Below, one piece after another: positions 7,287 to 15,140 of a stretch of DNA of 44,140 nucleotides. Under the pieces are notes generated by a model that saw only the letters and a program-made list of their open reading frames with translations, was not told the origin of the DNA and did not search any database. Positions within the stretch are counted from its first letter, which is position 1. Each line of letters begins with the position of its first letter. The stretch is taken from assembly GCA_038329845.1 (NCBI GenBank), contig JBBQNJ010000038.1, positions 1 to 44,140 on the forward strand, in the 5' to 3' direction. The DNA is from JBBQNJ01 sp038329845. Its GTDB lineage: Bacteria; Planctomycetota; Phycisphaerae; Tepidisphaerales; Tepidisphaeraceae. Position numbers and translations under genes: made by a program.

Positions 7287-9665
7287 ATGCAGCCTAATCG
7301 TCGTGAAATCTTGCAGCATCTGGGGTGGCTTGGCGCCGTCGGTGCCGGCGCCGATGTTTTGACTTCCACCGGCTCGGCCCTCGGTTCGACCCATGCTCCC
7401 GAACTCGGGCCGGTCGACGGCGTGCTGGTCGATCTGAGCGCCTGCATCGGATGCCGGCTGTGCGAGTTTGCCTGCCGAAAATCCAACGGCATCGAACCCG
7501 GACCGATCGAATCGTACGATGATCCGTCCGTCTTCGCCCACATGCGCCGTCCCGGCAGCGATGCGTTGACCGTGGTCAACGCCTTCCCCGGCCTGGCGCC
7601 CGCCGACCCGACCACTCGGCCCATGCCGGTTCATGCCAAGATCAACTGCATGCACTGCAACCAGCCGGCGTGCGTGTCGGCGTGCATCGTGGGGGCGCTG
7701 CGGAAAAAAGAGAACGGGGCTGTTACGTACGATGAGTGGAAGTGCATCGGCTGCCGCTACTGCATGGTCGCCTGTCCGTTCCAATTGCCGGCCTACAGCT
7801 ATGAAGACGTGCTGACCCCGCGGGTTCGCAAATGCCAGTTCTGTTACGACGAGCGCACGAGCAAGGGCCAGACACCCGCGTGCGTCGAGGCCTGCCCGCG
7901 CCAGGCGATGACGTTCGGCAAGCGCTCGGAACTGCTCGAACTGGCCAAGGAACGGATCGCCGAGCACCCCGAGCGATATGTCGATCATCTCTATGGCGAA
8001 CATGAGATCGGCGGCACGTCGTGGATGTATCTTTCGCCGGTCCCATTCGCGCAGGCGGGGTTCATTCCGCTGGGCAACGCCGCGCCGCCGGTGTTGACCG
8101 AGGCGATCCAGCATGGCGTGTTCAAGTACTGGATAGCGCCGGTGGGGTGGTACTCGTTCCTGTCGGCGATGTACTGGTGGACGGGCCGGCGGGAAAAAGC
8201 CCGCCAGGCCGACGAGCAGGCCAAGACGGCAAGTCGCCAGCGCGATCGGAGGATCGAGTCGTCCCAGCCGCGCCTGGCGGCGGTGGCCCATGCGGAATCC
8301 GAGGGGATGTGGGACGGCGGCGGGGTGGCGGTGCTGGAGGAGTTAGAGGACGAGGAGGGGACGGACGAAGGGACGCAGGGGCAGAGGGACGAAGGGGACG
8401 AGCGGCACGGAGGCACTGGGGCACGGAGGCACGAAGGGGAAGAGGACCAGCCGGAACATGGGCACGGACACGCCGAGGCGGCGCCGATTCCGAGGCCGTT
8501 TTTTACGCCCGGGGTGATGGCGCTGCTGGCGATCATGCTGATCGGGATCGGATTCTGGATGTACCGCATGACGGTGGGATTGGCCGCATCGACCAATCTC
8601 GACCAGCAGCATCCGTGGGGACTGTGGATCGCCATGGATGTCGGCAGCGGAATCGCGCTGGCCGGCGGCGGGTTCATCGCCGCGGCCATTTTCCATATTT
8701 TCCATCGCCATCGCTACCACATGCTCGCCCGCAGCGCGTTGTTGACGGCCTTGCTGGGCTACACCTTCTATGTCCCGGGCCTGCTGGCGGACCTCGGCCG
8801 CTGGTACAAGCTGCCCATTACCATGCTTCCTCCGATGTGGCAGGGCAACAGCGTGCTGTTCGAGGTGGGCATGTGCGTGATGATCTATCTCAACGTGCAG
8901 TACGCCGAGCTGACTCCGATTCTCTGCGAGCGAATCATGGGTACGGGCTGGACCCGTCGCCGGCCGCGCTTGAACCGGCTGATCTGCTCGATGCAGAGCT
9001 TCCTCAACAAGATCATGCCCGCGCTGCTCATTCTGGGCGTGACCCTCAGCACGTTCCATCAATCGTCGCTGGGCAACCTGATGAACATCGCGCCGTATAA
9101 GCTGCATCATCTGTGGTGGGGCGCGTTCTCTCCGGTGCATTTCCTGCTGTCGGCGGCGATGGTGGGGTTGCCCATGGTGATCTTTACGATCCTGTTCGCT
9201 TCGTGGAGTCTTCGCCGCGAGCCGGAGATGCAAACCCTGGCGCCGCTGGCCAAGCATTACGTCCCGGTCTTTATCGGGATCTACCTGGTGGCCAAGGTCG
9301 GGGACATGATCGCCCGCGGCACGTACAGCTACCTCGGCGACGGCTCGCGCGAGTCGGCGTTGTGGATCGCCGAGATGCTCCTGGGCGTGGTGGTGCCGCT
9401 GGTGCTGTTCCTGATCCCGGCGGTGCGGCGATCGCCGCGCTGGCTGGGGACGGCGTGCCTGATGGTGATCTTCGGCGTGGTGTTGAATCGGCTGAACGTG
9501 TTCATCTTCGCGTATCACCCGCCGTACGCCGAAAAAACGTACTTTCCGTCGATTACCGAGTTCGCGGTGTCGGCGGGCCTGGTGGCGGCGATGATGCTGG
9601 TCTATCGGCTGGCCGTGACCTATCTGCCTATCCTCGAACCTCGCCCGATGAGGAAGCCGGCATGA
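7287..9665 (+). CDS. HybA-like four-cluster Fe-S protein fused to HybB/NrfD-type membrane subunit
   Basis: A 792-residue fusion. The N terminus NRREILQHLGWLGAVGAGA is a Tat-type signal, so the Fe-S domain should be periplasmic. Sixteen cysteines in four groups (C53/56/59/63, C121/124/129/133, C153/156/159/163, C183/186/199/203) fit four [4Fe-4S] clusters as in HybA and DmsB. A membrane segment at about 281-298 is followed by a highly charged linker (about 350-400) and then about 390 residues of multi-pass membrane protein, the length of HybB/NrfD, with MALLAIMLIGIGFWMYRMTV as first span. NrfD proteins exchange electrons with quinone. The ATG at 7287 was chosen for the Tat signal and promoter. 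Its TGA overlaps the next ATG by 4 nt, showing translational coupling. The linker is repeat-derived (see 8337-8450). Confidence 0.85.
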   Translation: MQPNRREILQHLGWLGAVGAGADVLTSTGSALGSTHAPELGPVDGVLVDLSACIGCRLCEFACRKSNGIEPGPIESYDDPSVFAHMRRPGSDALTVVNAFPGLAPADPTTRPMPVHAKINCMHCNQPACVSACIVGALRKKENGAVTYDEWKCIGCRYCMVACPFQLPAYSYEDVLTPRVRKCQFCYDERTSKGQTPACVEACPRQAMTFGKRSELLELAKERIAEHPERYVDHLYGEHEIGGTSWMYLSPVPFAQAGFIPLGNAAPPVLTEAIQHGVFKYWIAPVGWYSFLSAMYWWTGRREKARQADEQAKTASRQRDRRIESSQPRLAAVAHAESEGMWDGGGVAVLEELEDEEGTDEGTQGQRDEGDERHGGTGARRHEGEEDQPEHGHGHAEAAPIPRPFFTPGVMALLAIMLIGIGFWMYRMTVGLAASTNLDQQHPWGLWIAMDVGSGIALAGGGFIAAAIFHIFHRHRYHMLARSALLTALLGYTFYVPGLLADLGRWYKLPITMLPPMWQGNSVLFEVGMCVMIYLNVQYAELTPILCERIMGTGWTRRRPRLNRLICSMQSFLNKIMPALLILGVTLSTFHQSSLGNLMNIAPYKLHHLWWGAFSPVHFLLSAAMVGLPMVIFTILFASWSLRREPEMQTLAPLAKHYVPVFIGIYLVAKVGDMIARGTYSYLGDGSRESALWIAEMLLGVVVPLVLFLIPAVRRSPRWLGTACLMVIFGVVLNRLNVFIFAYHPPYAEKTYFPSITEFAVSAGLVAAMMLVYRLAVTYLPILEPRPMRKPA
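8337..8450 (+). repeat. Low-complexity repeat inside the Fe-S/NrfD coding sequence
   Basis: This purine-rich block repeats GGGACGAAGGGG-like and CACGGAGGCAC units; CACGGAGG occurs at 8406-8413 and 8422-8429 and is the complement of the CCTCCGTG octamer repeated at 17476-17507. It encodes the Glu/Asp/Gly/Arg-rich linker (ELEDEEGTDEGTQGQRDEG and on) between the Fe-S and NrfD domains. The frame is kept throughout. Confidence 0.7.
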
Positions 9666-10897
9666 GTCAGGCCGAATCGTGCGGGCGCTGGCTCGGGTGG
9701 ACGACGATTCTGGCCACGCTGTTGCTGGCCGGCGGGGCCGTGCTGTTGGCCGCCGGCGACGGAAAAAACGATGCGCCGCCCGCGGAGTCCGCGCCCGCGG
9801 AGTCCCCGCCCGCTTTGATCGCGGCCACGACCGGCAGCGCTTCGACTCGATCCGCCGCCACGGTGCCCGCCAGCGCTCCGACCCGGCTCACCACCACCCC
9901 GACGAGGGATCTCGGACCCGACGTGGTGATTCTCAAGGAACTGGTCGATCTGTACGAGCCGGTCCCGTTCGATCATCGCGGCCACGCCCGCATGGCCGAA
10001 ATGCTCGATGGTTGCGTCACCTGCCACCATCGCAGCCCCGACCCGGCCACCCGGTCGGCGATCGAAAGCGCCGCGACCAACGGCCATGCCAATCACACCC
10101 AGGCCGAATCCGACGAAATCCCGGCGTGCAAGTCATGCCATCCCGTCGATGCCGCCGAAGCCAATATCCGCATGCCGAACCTCAAAGGTGCCTATCACCG
10201 CCAATGCCTCAATTGCCACCGCGACTGGGCTCAGGCCAATGCCTGCTCGGTCTGCCATCGCCCCCTGCACGGCGGGCAGGTCAGCCCCACGCAGCCGACG
10301 GTGGACGACATCATGGGGCGGATGCACCCGCCGATTAAAGCCCGGGACGAGATCGCCTATCGCGCTCGATTTACCCCGGCGATGGGATCGAACGTGCTGT
10401 TTCGACACCGCGAGCATATCGAGCAATACGGGCTGAAATGTGTGGTCTGCCATCGTCGCGACAACTGCTCGGATTGCCACGCACGCGGCGCCACCACGAT
10501 CGCCAAGAAGCCGCTGAAACCCGGCCGCACCTGGCAAGACACGCACGGGCCGTGCGCCACCTGCCACGAGAAGGATCGCTGCGCCCATTGCCATTACGAC
10601 GATGACTCGCCGCCGCCGCCGGTCTTTTCCCATGCTTCGACGGGACAGAAGTTGGATGAAGAGCATGAGGCGTTGGGCTGCGACAGTTGCCACGATGATC
10701 TTCGTAGTCCCGGCGCCCGGATCACCTGCGGGGATTCGTCCTGCCATCGAGATCAAAAGGCCATGACCTATCCCGACCGATTGCCGGGCGAGAAAGTCAG
10801 TCGGCCCGGCCCACCCGTTAAATCCCCGCCGCCGCTGCGCCCGATCAAGCGACGGGTGACGACGGTGCCGGCAACCTCAACCGGAGGCGCGCGATGA
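9662..10897 (+). CDS. Membrane-anchored decahaem c-type cytochrome
   Basis: A 411-residue protein with one N-terminal hydrophobic span (about 12-32), then a Pro/Ala/Thr-rich tether (33-84) and a haem domain. Nine CxxCH motifs are at Cys118, 156, 182, 195, 260, 269, 298, 307 and 340, plus a CX4CH site (C356GDSSC361H), giving ten predicted haems. Extra histidines such as FDHRGH and FRHREH are likely distal ligands, as in cytochrome c3/c7-type proteins. The tail is Pro/Arg-rich. It starts 4 nt inside the previous gene and ends 4 nt inside the next. Together these suggest a complex in which the Fe-S/NrfD protein passes electrons to or from this cytochrome. It is not close to any single named cytochrome I recognise. 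Confidence 0.85.
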   Translation: MSQAESCGRWLGWTTILATLLLAGGAVLLAAGDGKNDAPPAESAPAESPPALIAATTGSASTRSAATVPASAPTRLTTTPTRDLGPDVVILKELVDLYEPVPFDHRGHARMAEMLDGCVTCHHRSPDPATRSAIESAATNGHANHTQAESDEIPACKSCHPVDAAEANIRMPNLKGAYHRQCLNCHRDWAQANACSVCHRPLHGGQVSPTQPTVDDIMGRMHPPIKARDEIAYRARFTPAMGSNVLFRHREHIEQYGLKCVVCHRRDNCSDCHARGATTIAKKPLKPGRTWQDTHGPCATCHEKDRCAHCHYDDDSPPPPVFSHASTGQKLDEEHEALGCDSCHDDLRSPGARITCGDSSCHRDQKAMTYPDRLPGEKVSRPGPPVKSPPPLRPIKRRVTTVPATSTGGAR

Positions 10898-13194
10898 ACC
10901 GGAGTTCCTCCTGGCGCTGGATGGGGCTGGCGTTGGCATCGGCGGCGCTGGCGATGTGGGTTCCCCTCGCCTCGGCGCAGGCCCGTCCGGGCGCGACTCG
11001 GCCGGCGACGACTCGTCACGGTCCGAAAATGGCCAAGGGTGCCGGCCAGGCCGGTTGCGTTCGCGAGGAATGCCATGCCAAGGTCAAGGATTTCCCGGTG
11101 CTGCACGGCCCGACCGCCGTTCATGCCTGCGACGCCTGTCACGTCCTGATCGATGCCGACGCCCATCAATTTAAGCTGGCGCGGGAGAAGGCGGCGCTTT
11201 GCACCTACTGCCACGACTTCGACCCCAAGCAATATCCGGTCGTTCACAAGCCGGTAGCGCTGGGCGAATGCCTGGGATGCCACGATCCTCACGGCGGGCA
11301 AACCCACGCGCTGGTGCGAGAAAAGACCATTCCCCAGTTGTGCGGGCGCTGCCATGAAAGCGTGACCAGCGGCCTGGCGGTTGAGCATACGCCGGTGAAG
11401 CAGGGAGATTGCGTCTCGTGTCATGCCCCGCACGGATCGCGGTTTCCCAAGCTCTTGGACGCGACCGGCCCGGATTTGTGCATGGCATGCCACACCGACA
11501 TGTCCAAGCAGTTGAGCCGCGCCACCTTCGTCCATGGCGCGATCCAGGACGGCGGTTGCCAGCAGTGCCACGATCCCCACGGATCGGCCAATGCCAACAG
11601 TTTGACCTATCCCGTCCAGGAAATGTGCGTCGCCTGCCACGAATCGGTGCAGAAGCAGATTCAGCAGGCGACGGTCAAGCACTCGGTGGCGACCGAAGGC
11701 GATGGCTGCGTCACTTGCCATACCCCTCATGGCGGGGATGTGGCCAAGCTGATGAAGGACACGCCGCTGAAGGTCTGCTCATCGTGTCATGTCAACCCTC
11801 CGGCTGGGAGTAAAATCCCGGCGGTGCCCGAGGTGGCCGATGCCTCGATGCACAAGCATACCCCGGTGCGCGATGGACAGTGCGGCGGATGTCATGCCGC
11901 CCACGGCGGGCAGCGCGATGCGCTGTTGACCGCGTCGTATACGCATCAGCCGTATCGCACCTTCGAGGCCGAGCGTTATGAACTGTGTTTCCAATGTCAC
12001 GACGTCAAGCTGGCGACCGCGGCGAACGGAACGGGCCTGACCGAGTTTCGCAACGGCACCCGCAATCTTCACCAGGTCCATGTCAACGGCGCTCGCGGCG
12101 AGAGTTGCAGCATGTGCCACGGCACCCATGCCGCGGCGAACGAGAAAGATGTGCGCGACACCGCCACGTTCGGCGCCTGGAACATGCCCATCCGCTACGT
12201 CCGCACCGGCACGGGCGGGGCCTGCACGCCGGGTTGCCACGTGGAACTGGCGTATGACCGGGAACATCCCGCGGCGACGACCGGGCCGGCGACGACCCGC
12301 GCGGCCGTCGTGGTCCGCGCCCAGGCCCCGCCGCCGCCGAGACTGGCGCTCAAGGCCAACGACGTTGATGGCAAAGGGGTTCAATTGCCCGATCCCGAGC
12401 GACCGACGGTGATCCTGCTCGCCCGCAACGGCGATCCGCAAAATGTCCGGGTGCTGCGCGAATTCTCGGCCGCCATGGATCAGAACACCGCGGCGACCGT
12501 GGTTGTGGTGATGAGCGGACCGGCCGGCGATGCCGCCGCCGCGCCGACGCTGCCGGTGTCGTGGCTGTCGCTGGACGACCCGGCGGGAAGCGTCTCGCGC
12601 GATCTGCGCGTCTTCGCCTGGCCGACCCTGGTGATCGCGCAGCCGGATGGGCGGGTCTTGACGACCCTCAGCGCCACCTCTGAGGCGATGCCGCTGCGCC
12701 TGCGCGGATACCTGGGCGCTGCCACGACGCGCCCCTCGACTCCGGCGACCTCTCCACGCCTGGCGCTGCGCGATCCCATGACCTCGATGCTGGGGCGGGC
12801 CGATGCGCTGCTCGATGAGTCGAAAATCGCCGAGGTCGATCAGTTGCTCAAGCACGCCATGGGTCTTCGTCCGTCTGCGGCCGATCGAGCGCAGATCGAG
12901 GCGCGAATGGCGCGGGCGGCGGTGATGGCGGGCCGAGGATACGAGGCGCTGGACCTGCTCGGTCGCCTGCAACCCGGCGCGCTTCCGCCGGCGACGATCC
13001 AGACCCTGCGGGCCGAAGCGTTGATCGGGCAGAGCCGCTGGCCCGACGCCCGCGCCGCCCTCGAACGAGCCTTGGGAGATGATCCGAATCTCCCCCGCGC
13101 CCATTTCCTCATGGGCCGAGTCCACGAACAGGCCGGTCAATGGGAGCAAGCCGCCCGCGAATACCGCTTGGCCGGCGAAAAGCGTACACGGTGA
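10894..13194 (+). CDS. Pentadecahaem cytochrome with thioredoxin-like and TPR C-terminal domains
   Basis: A 766-residue exported protein: signal peptide with LASAQA cleavage region (to about 30), haem domain 55-449, thioredoxin/AhpC-like domain about 482-608, TPR repeats about 630-765. Thirteen CxxCH motifs (Cys79, 103, 126, 150, 173, 196, 222, 245, 272, 295, 330, 365, 405), one CX4CH (C55VREEC) and one CX3CH (C444TPGC) make 15 predicted haems. Many motifs alternate with CHxPHG, typical of 'doubled CxxCH' cytochromes. The thioredoxin-like part has the fold pattern (PTVILLARNGDP, VFAWPTLVIAQPDGRVL) but no catalytic cysteines. The TPR part (RWPDARAALERALGDDPNLP) probably binds a partner. It is last in the three-gene coupled unit; its stop lies in a 17-bp tandem repeat. 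Confidence 0.85.
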   Translation: MNRSSSWRWMGLALASAALAMWVPLASAQARPGATRPATTRHGPKMAKGAGQAGCVREECHAKVKDFPVLHGPTAVHACDACHVLIDADAHQFKLAREKAALCTYCHDFDPKQYPVVHKPVALGECLGCHDPHGGQTHALVREKTIPQLCGRCHESVTSGLAVEHTPVKQGDCVSCHAPHGSRFPKLLDATGPDLCMACHTDMSKQLSRATFVHGAIQDGGCQQCHDPHGSANANSLTYPVQEMCVACHESVQKQIQQATVKHSVATEGDGCVTCHTPHGGDVAKLMKDTPLKVCSSCHVNPPAGSKIPAVPEVADASMHKHTPVRDGQCGGCHAAHGGQRDALLTASYTHQPYRTFEAERYELCFQCHDVKLATAANGTGLTEFRNGTRNLHQVHVNGARGESCSMCHGTHAAANEKDVRDTATFGAWNMPIRYVRTGTGGACTPGCHVELAYDREHPAATTGPATTRAAVVVRAQAPPPPRLALKANDVDGKGVQLPDPERPTVILLARNGDPQNVRVLREFSAAMDQNTAATVVVVMSGPAGDAAAAPTLPVSWLSLDDPAGSVSRDLRVFAWPTLVIAQPDGRVLTTLSATSEAMPLRLRGYLGAATTRPSTPATSPRLALRDPMTSMLGRADALLDESKIAEVDQLLKHAMGLRPSAADRAQIEARMARAAVMAGRGYEALDLLGRLQPGALPPATIQTLRAEALIGQSRWPDARAALERALGDDPNLPRAHFLMGRVHEQAGQWEQAAREYRLAGEKRTR

Positions 13195-13224
13195 AAAAGC
13201 CGGCACGGTGAAAAAGCCGGCACG
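13191..13224. repeat. Two perfect 17-bp tandem repeats
   Basis: GTGAAAAAGCCGGCACG occurs at 13191-13207 and 13208-13224; a degenerate earlier copy (GCGAAAAGCGTACACG) encodes the last residues of the cytochrome. The cytochrome stop TGA is in the first perfect copy, so the repeat seems to have grown from the gene's own 3' end. Confidence 0.85.
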
Positions 13225-13246
13225 GTGAGCGTCTGCGGGCCGCTGA

Positions 13247-13381
13247 GGGATCACGACGGGGCCGGGGGCGGGAAGCAGGGGCGAATTCCTGTACGTCGAT
13301 GGCCATGTGCGGTGGCTCAATGGTCCCATCGCTCGTGCCGCAATCGCGGCATTGCAAGCCGGGAAAAAGCTGCGGCCATGA
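13247..13381 (+). pseudogene. 3' remnant of a prepilin-like (H...DG) protein gene
   Basis: An open frame without a start ends EFLYVDGHVRWLNGP..KKLRP and a TGA at 13379. The FLYVDGHVRWL block matches the C-terminal DGH motif of the planctomycete prepilin-like family, two full members of which are at 20350 and 21315 (FLFLDGHV, FLIGDGHV). No N-terminal FTLVELL region exists upstream; a TGA closes the frame at 13244. The remainder of the 13195-13557 spacer holds tandem repeats and a TGCGATC-G-GATCGCA palindrome (13441-13455), possibly an operator for the next gene. Confidence 0.6.
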
Positions 13382-13557
13382 CCACGGACAAGTCAGTCTG
13401 GAGCGATCGACTCGACGGAGATTTTCCGGATGCACTCCCTTGCGATCGGATCGCAGTTCGCGCGGCCAAGGTTGCCAGCCCCAGGTAGGCGGGCTGCGGA
13501 AAATCTACTAAAGTGATTCGCGGTTCGGTGACTTTTTTTCTTCGACAGGAGATTTTC

Positions 13558-13968
13558 ATGCGTATTGCGATTCCCACGCTCGACGGGCGTTTCAACGGAC
13601 ATTTTGGACGCTCGGCGGCATTTTTGATTTGCACGGTCGGGGAAGATCCACCCCGCGTGATTGACACCCAAACCGTCGCGGTGCCCGAAGGGGCTGGCTG
13701 CGGCGGGATTCCGGCGCTGTTGGCCGAGCATGACGTTGGCCTGGTGTTGGCCGGAGGGATCGGTGCCGGGGTGGTGGCCGGGCTGCGACAGCGCAGCATC
13801 GAGGTTCTCGCCGGATTTCCGCCGGTCGAATCGCCGCAGGCCTTGCTCGAGCAATGGATGGCGTCGGAAGTTTCCCCCAGCGGCGCCGTCTGTGAGGATC
13901 ACCACCACGGCACGGGCCACGCGGGCCACGATCACGGCGGCGGTTGCCGCCATGGACATGATCATTGA
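13558..13968 (+). CDS. NifX/NifB-C-like iron-molybdenum-cofactor family protein with His-rich tail
   Basis: A 136-residue protein of the dinitrogenase iron-molybdenum cofactor biosynthesis family (NifX/NifY/VnfX/NafY fold). It begins MRIAIPTLDGRFNGHFGRSAAF, has the family's GAGCGGIPALLAEHDVGLVL and LAGGIGAGVVAGL blocks, and ends in a histidine-rich tail (CEDHHHGTGHAGHDHGGG and on), suggesting metal binding. Stand-alone members occur outside nitrogen fixation and are poorly understood. No nif structural gene is in the window. The ATG at 13558 has AGGAGA just upstream. The tail is followed after 10 bases by a second, damaged copy of the family. Confidence 0.85.
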   Translation: MRIAIPTLDGRFNGHFGRSAAFLICTVGEDPPRVIDTQTVAVPEGAGCGGIPALLAEHDVGLVLAGGIGAGVVAGLRQRSIEVLAGFPPVESPQALLEQWMASEVSPSGAVCEDHHHGTGHAGHDHGGGCRHGHDH

Positions 13969-13978
13969 GGTAGGCCGA

Positions 13979-14371
13979 ATGCGAATCGCCATTCCAATGC
14001 GCGATGATGCCGTCTGCGGGCATCTGGGTCGATGTCAGGCCTTCTGGCTGTGCGAAGCGGATCGCGGGTAACGTCATCCGCGTCAGATCCGTTCGATCGC
14101 TCGACCGGTGCCGCGCCCGGACAGCGGTTGTGAATCGATTCCCCGGTTCCTGCACCGGCTGGGGGTCGATGTGTTGCTGCTGAGCGCTGCCGGCCCGATG
14201 GCCCAACGCCATTGCCAGGAGTTGGGGATTCGCCTGATCCCGGGACGACAAGGGCGCGATCCCGAGCAGGTGGCGATGGATTTCCTCGCCGCATCGCCCG
14301 ACGCTGAACTGATCGGGGAAAATTCTTGCACGGCGTCCGAACACGCGCACCGGCATTGTCATGATCAATGA
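13979..14371 (+). pseudogene. Second NifX-like gene, interrupted by TAA
   Basis: The frame starts MRIAIPMRDDAVCGHLGRCQ, runs 30 codons to a TAA (14069-14071), then continues in the same frame with SGCESIPRFLHRLGVDVLLL, QRHCQELGIRLIPG and a His-rich end (EHAHRHCHDQ). Both halves match the family. Between them, the +1 frame reads GNVIRVRS, as expected for the missing link after EADRG, so the lesion may be one extra G in CGCGGGTAAC plus a compensating change shortly after, rather than a simple nonsense mutation. The 3' end overlaps the thioesterase start by 11 bases, so the intact ancestor was probably co-translated with it. Confidence 0.7.
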
Positions 14372-14837
14372 GGCTCGGCAAACCATCCTCGCGGAGGTTC
14401 GATCGCTCGAACACACCGGATGCTTCGCGTGCGGCGAAATCCAGGTCGATGGGGAAATGCCGGACGATCCCGGAGCGGGATTGGGTCTACGCTGCCGGGC
14501 GTTGGCGGATGGGAAAGTCGGCGGATGGTTCGAGCCTCGCGGGTGGATGCGCGGCTATCGCGACTGTCTCCAGGGCGGGATCGTCGCGGCACTGCTCGAC
14601 AGCGCCATGACCCAGTGCCTGTTCGCCCGGAATATTCCCGCCGTGACGGGACGGCTGGAGATCCGATTTCTCGCCCCAACTCCCATCGCCGGTCGGCTGT
14701 GGGTCAGCGCCGCGCTGGTGTCGGTGCGCCATGGGCTGTACGAACTGCGGGCGACGCTGGAAGACCAAGGCCGTCGCCTCGCCCGGGCCAGCGGGCAGTT
14801 CGTCGTCCGACCGAATTGCACCCCGCCTGAACCCTGA
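14361..14837 (+). CDS. Hotdog-fold thioesterase, PaaI family
   Basis: A 158-residue acyl-CoA thioesterase-like protein. The hotdog core is visible: YRDCLQGGIVAALLDSAMTQ (the HGG-type helix motif, here QGG), then TGRLEIRFLAPTPIAGRLWV and VSVRHGLYELRATLEDQG. The usual catalytic His-Gly-Gly is Gln-Gly-Gly here. A CFACGE pair near the N terminus is also found in some relatives. Substrate cannot be told. It overlaps the end of the broken NifX-like gene, so it is probably part of that small operon, but a functional link is not obvious. Confidence 0.75.
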   Translation: MINEARQTILAEVRSLEHTGCFACGEIQVDGEMPDDPGAGLGLRCRALADGKVGGWFEPRGWMRGYRDCLQGGIVAALLDSAMTQCLFARNIPAVTGRLEIRFLAPTPIAGRLWVSAALVSVRHGLYELRATLEDQGRRLARASGQFVVRPNCTPPEP

Positions 14838-14912
14838 CCAAATCGCCCTGAGCGCCACCCGCGACCGCCGCCAAACCTTCAACCCATCCCGCCGCTGTCT
14901 GGGCACGCCCAA

Positions 14913-15034
14913 AAAAAGGGGACGCGCTTCTTTTTGCACACGATAATATAGTTGCACTATTATTATTGAGTAATAATTGAGTATATTGTCGAAAAATGGT
15001 CTCATATGCTGGAAAAGAAGCGCGTCCCCTTTTT
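14913..15034. mobile_element. MITE-like element with perfect 22-bp inverted repeats
   Basis: Arms 14913-14934 and 15013-15034 are perfect complements around the core GGGGACGCGCTTC. The 78-base interior is strikingly AT-rich and itself nests palindromes (ATTATTA-TTGAG-TAATAAT). It contains no gene. GGGGAC-tipped elements of this kind are often mobilised by REP-associated Y1 transposases; that link is inferred. It sits between the thioesterase gene and the rplA promoter. The rest of the 14838-15253 spacer holds the rplA promoter and leader. Confidence 0.65.
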
Positions 15035-15106
15035 ACACTTGCCGCAGATTTTCTACGCTCCTCGATATTCGGGCATGCCCTGCGGGATTTTTCTGATCCT
15101 CGACAC

Positions 15107-15134
15107 TTGCAAGTGCTGCGGCGGTCTCTATACT
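15107..15134 (+). promoter_or_regulatory. Promoter of the rplA-rplJ-rplL operon
   Basis: TTGCAA (15107-15112), a 16-base spacer and TATACT (15129-15134) form a good housekeeping promoter. The predicted start is near 15141, leaving a leader of about 113 bases before rplA. Confidence 0.55.
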
Positions 15135-15140
15135 GTCGCC

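Noticed and set aside
11779..13329. 516-codon minus-strand frame opposite the 15-haem cytochrome
   Set aside because: The plus strand holds 15 haem motifs, a signal peptide and coupled neighbours; the antisense product is Arg/Gly-rich low complexity.
13558..14371. Evidence for nitrogen fixation
   Set aside because: NifX-like fold proteins occur widely without nitrogenase, and no nifHDK, nifB or nifE gene is in the window.
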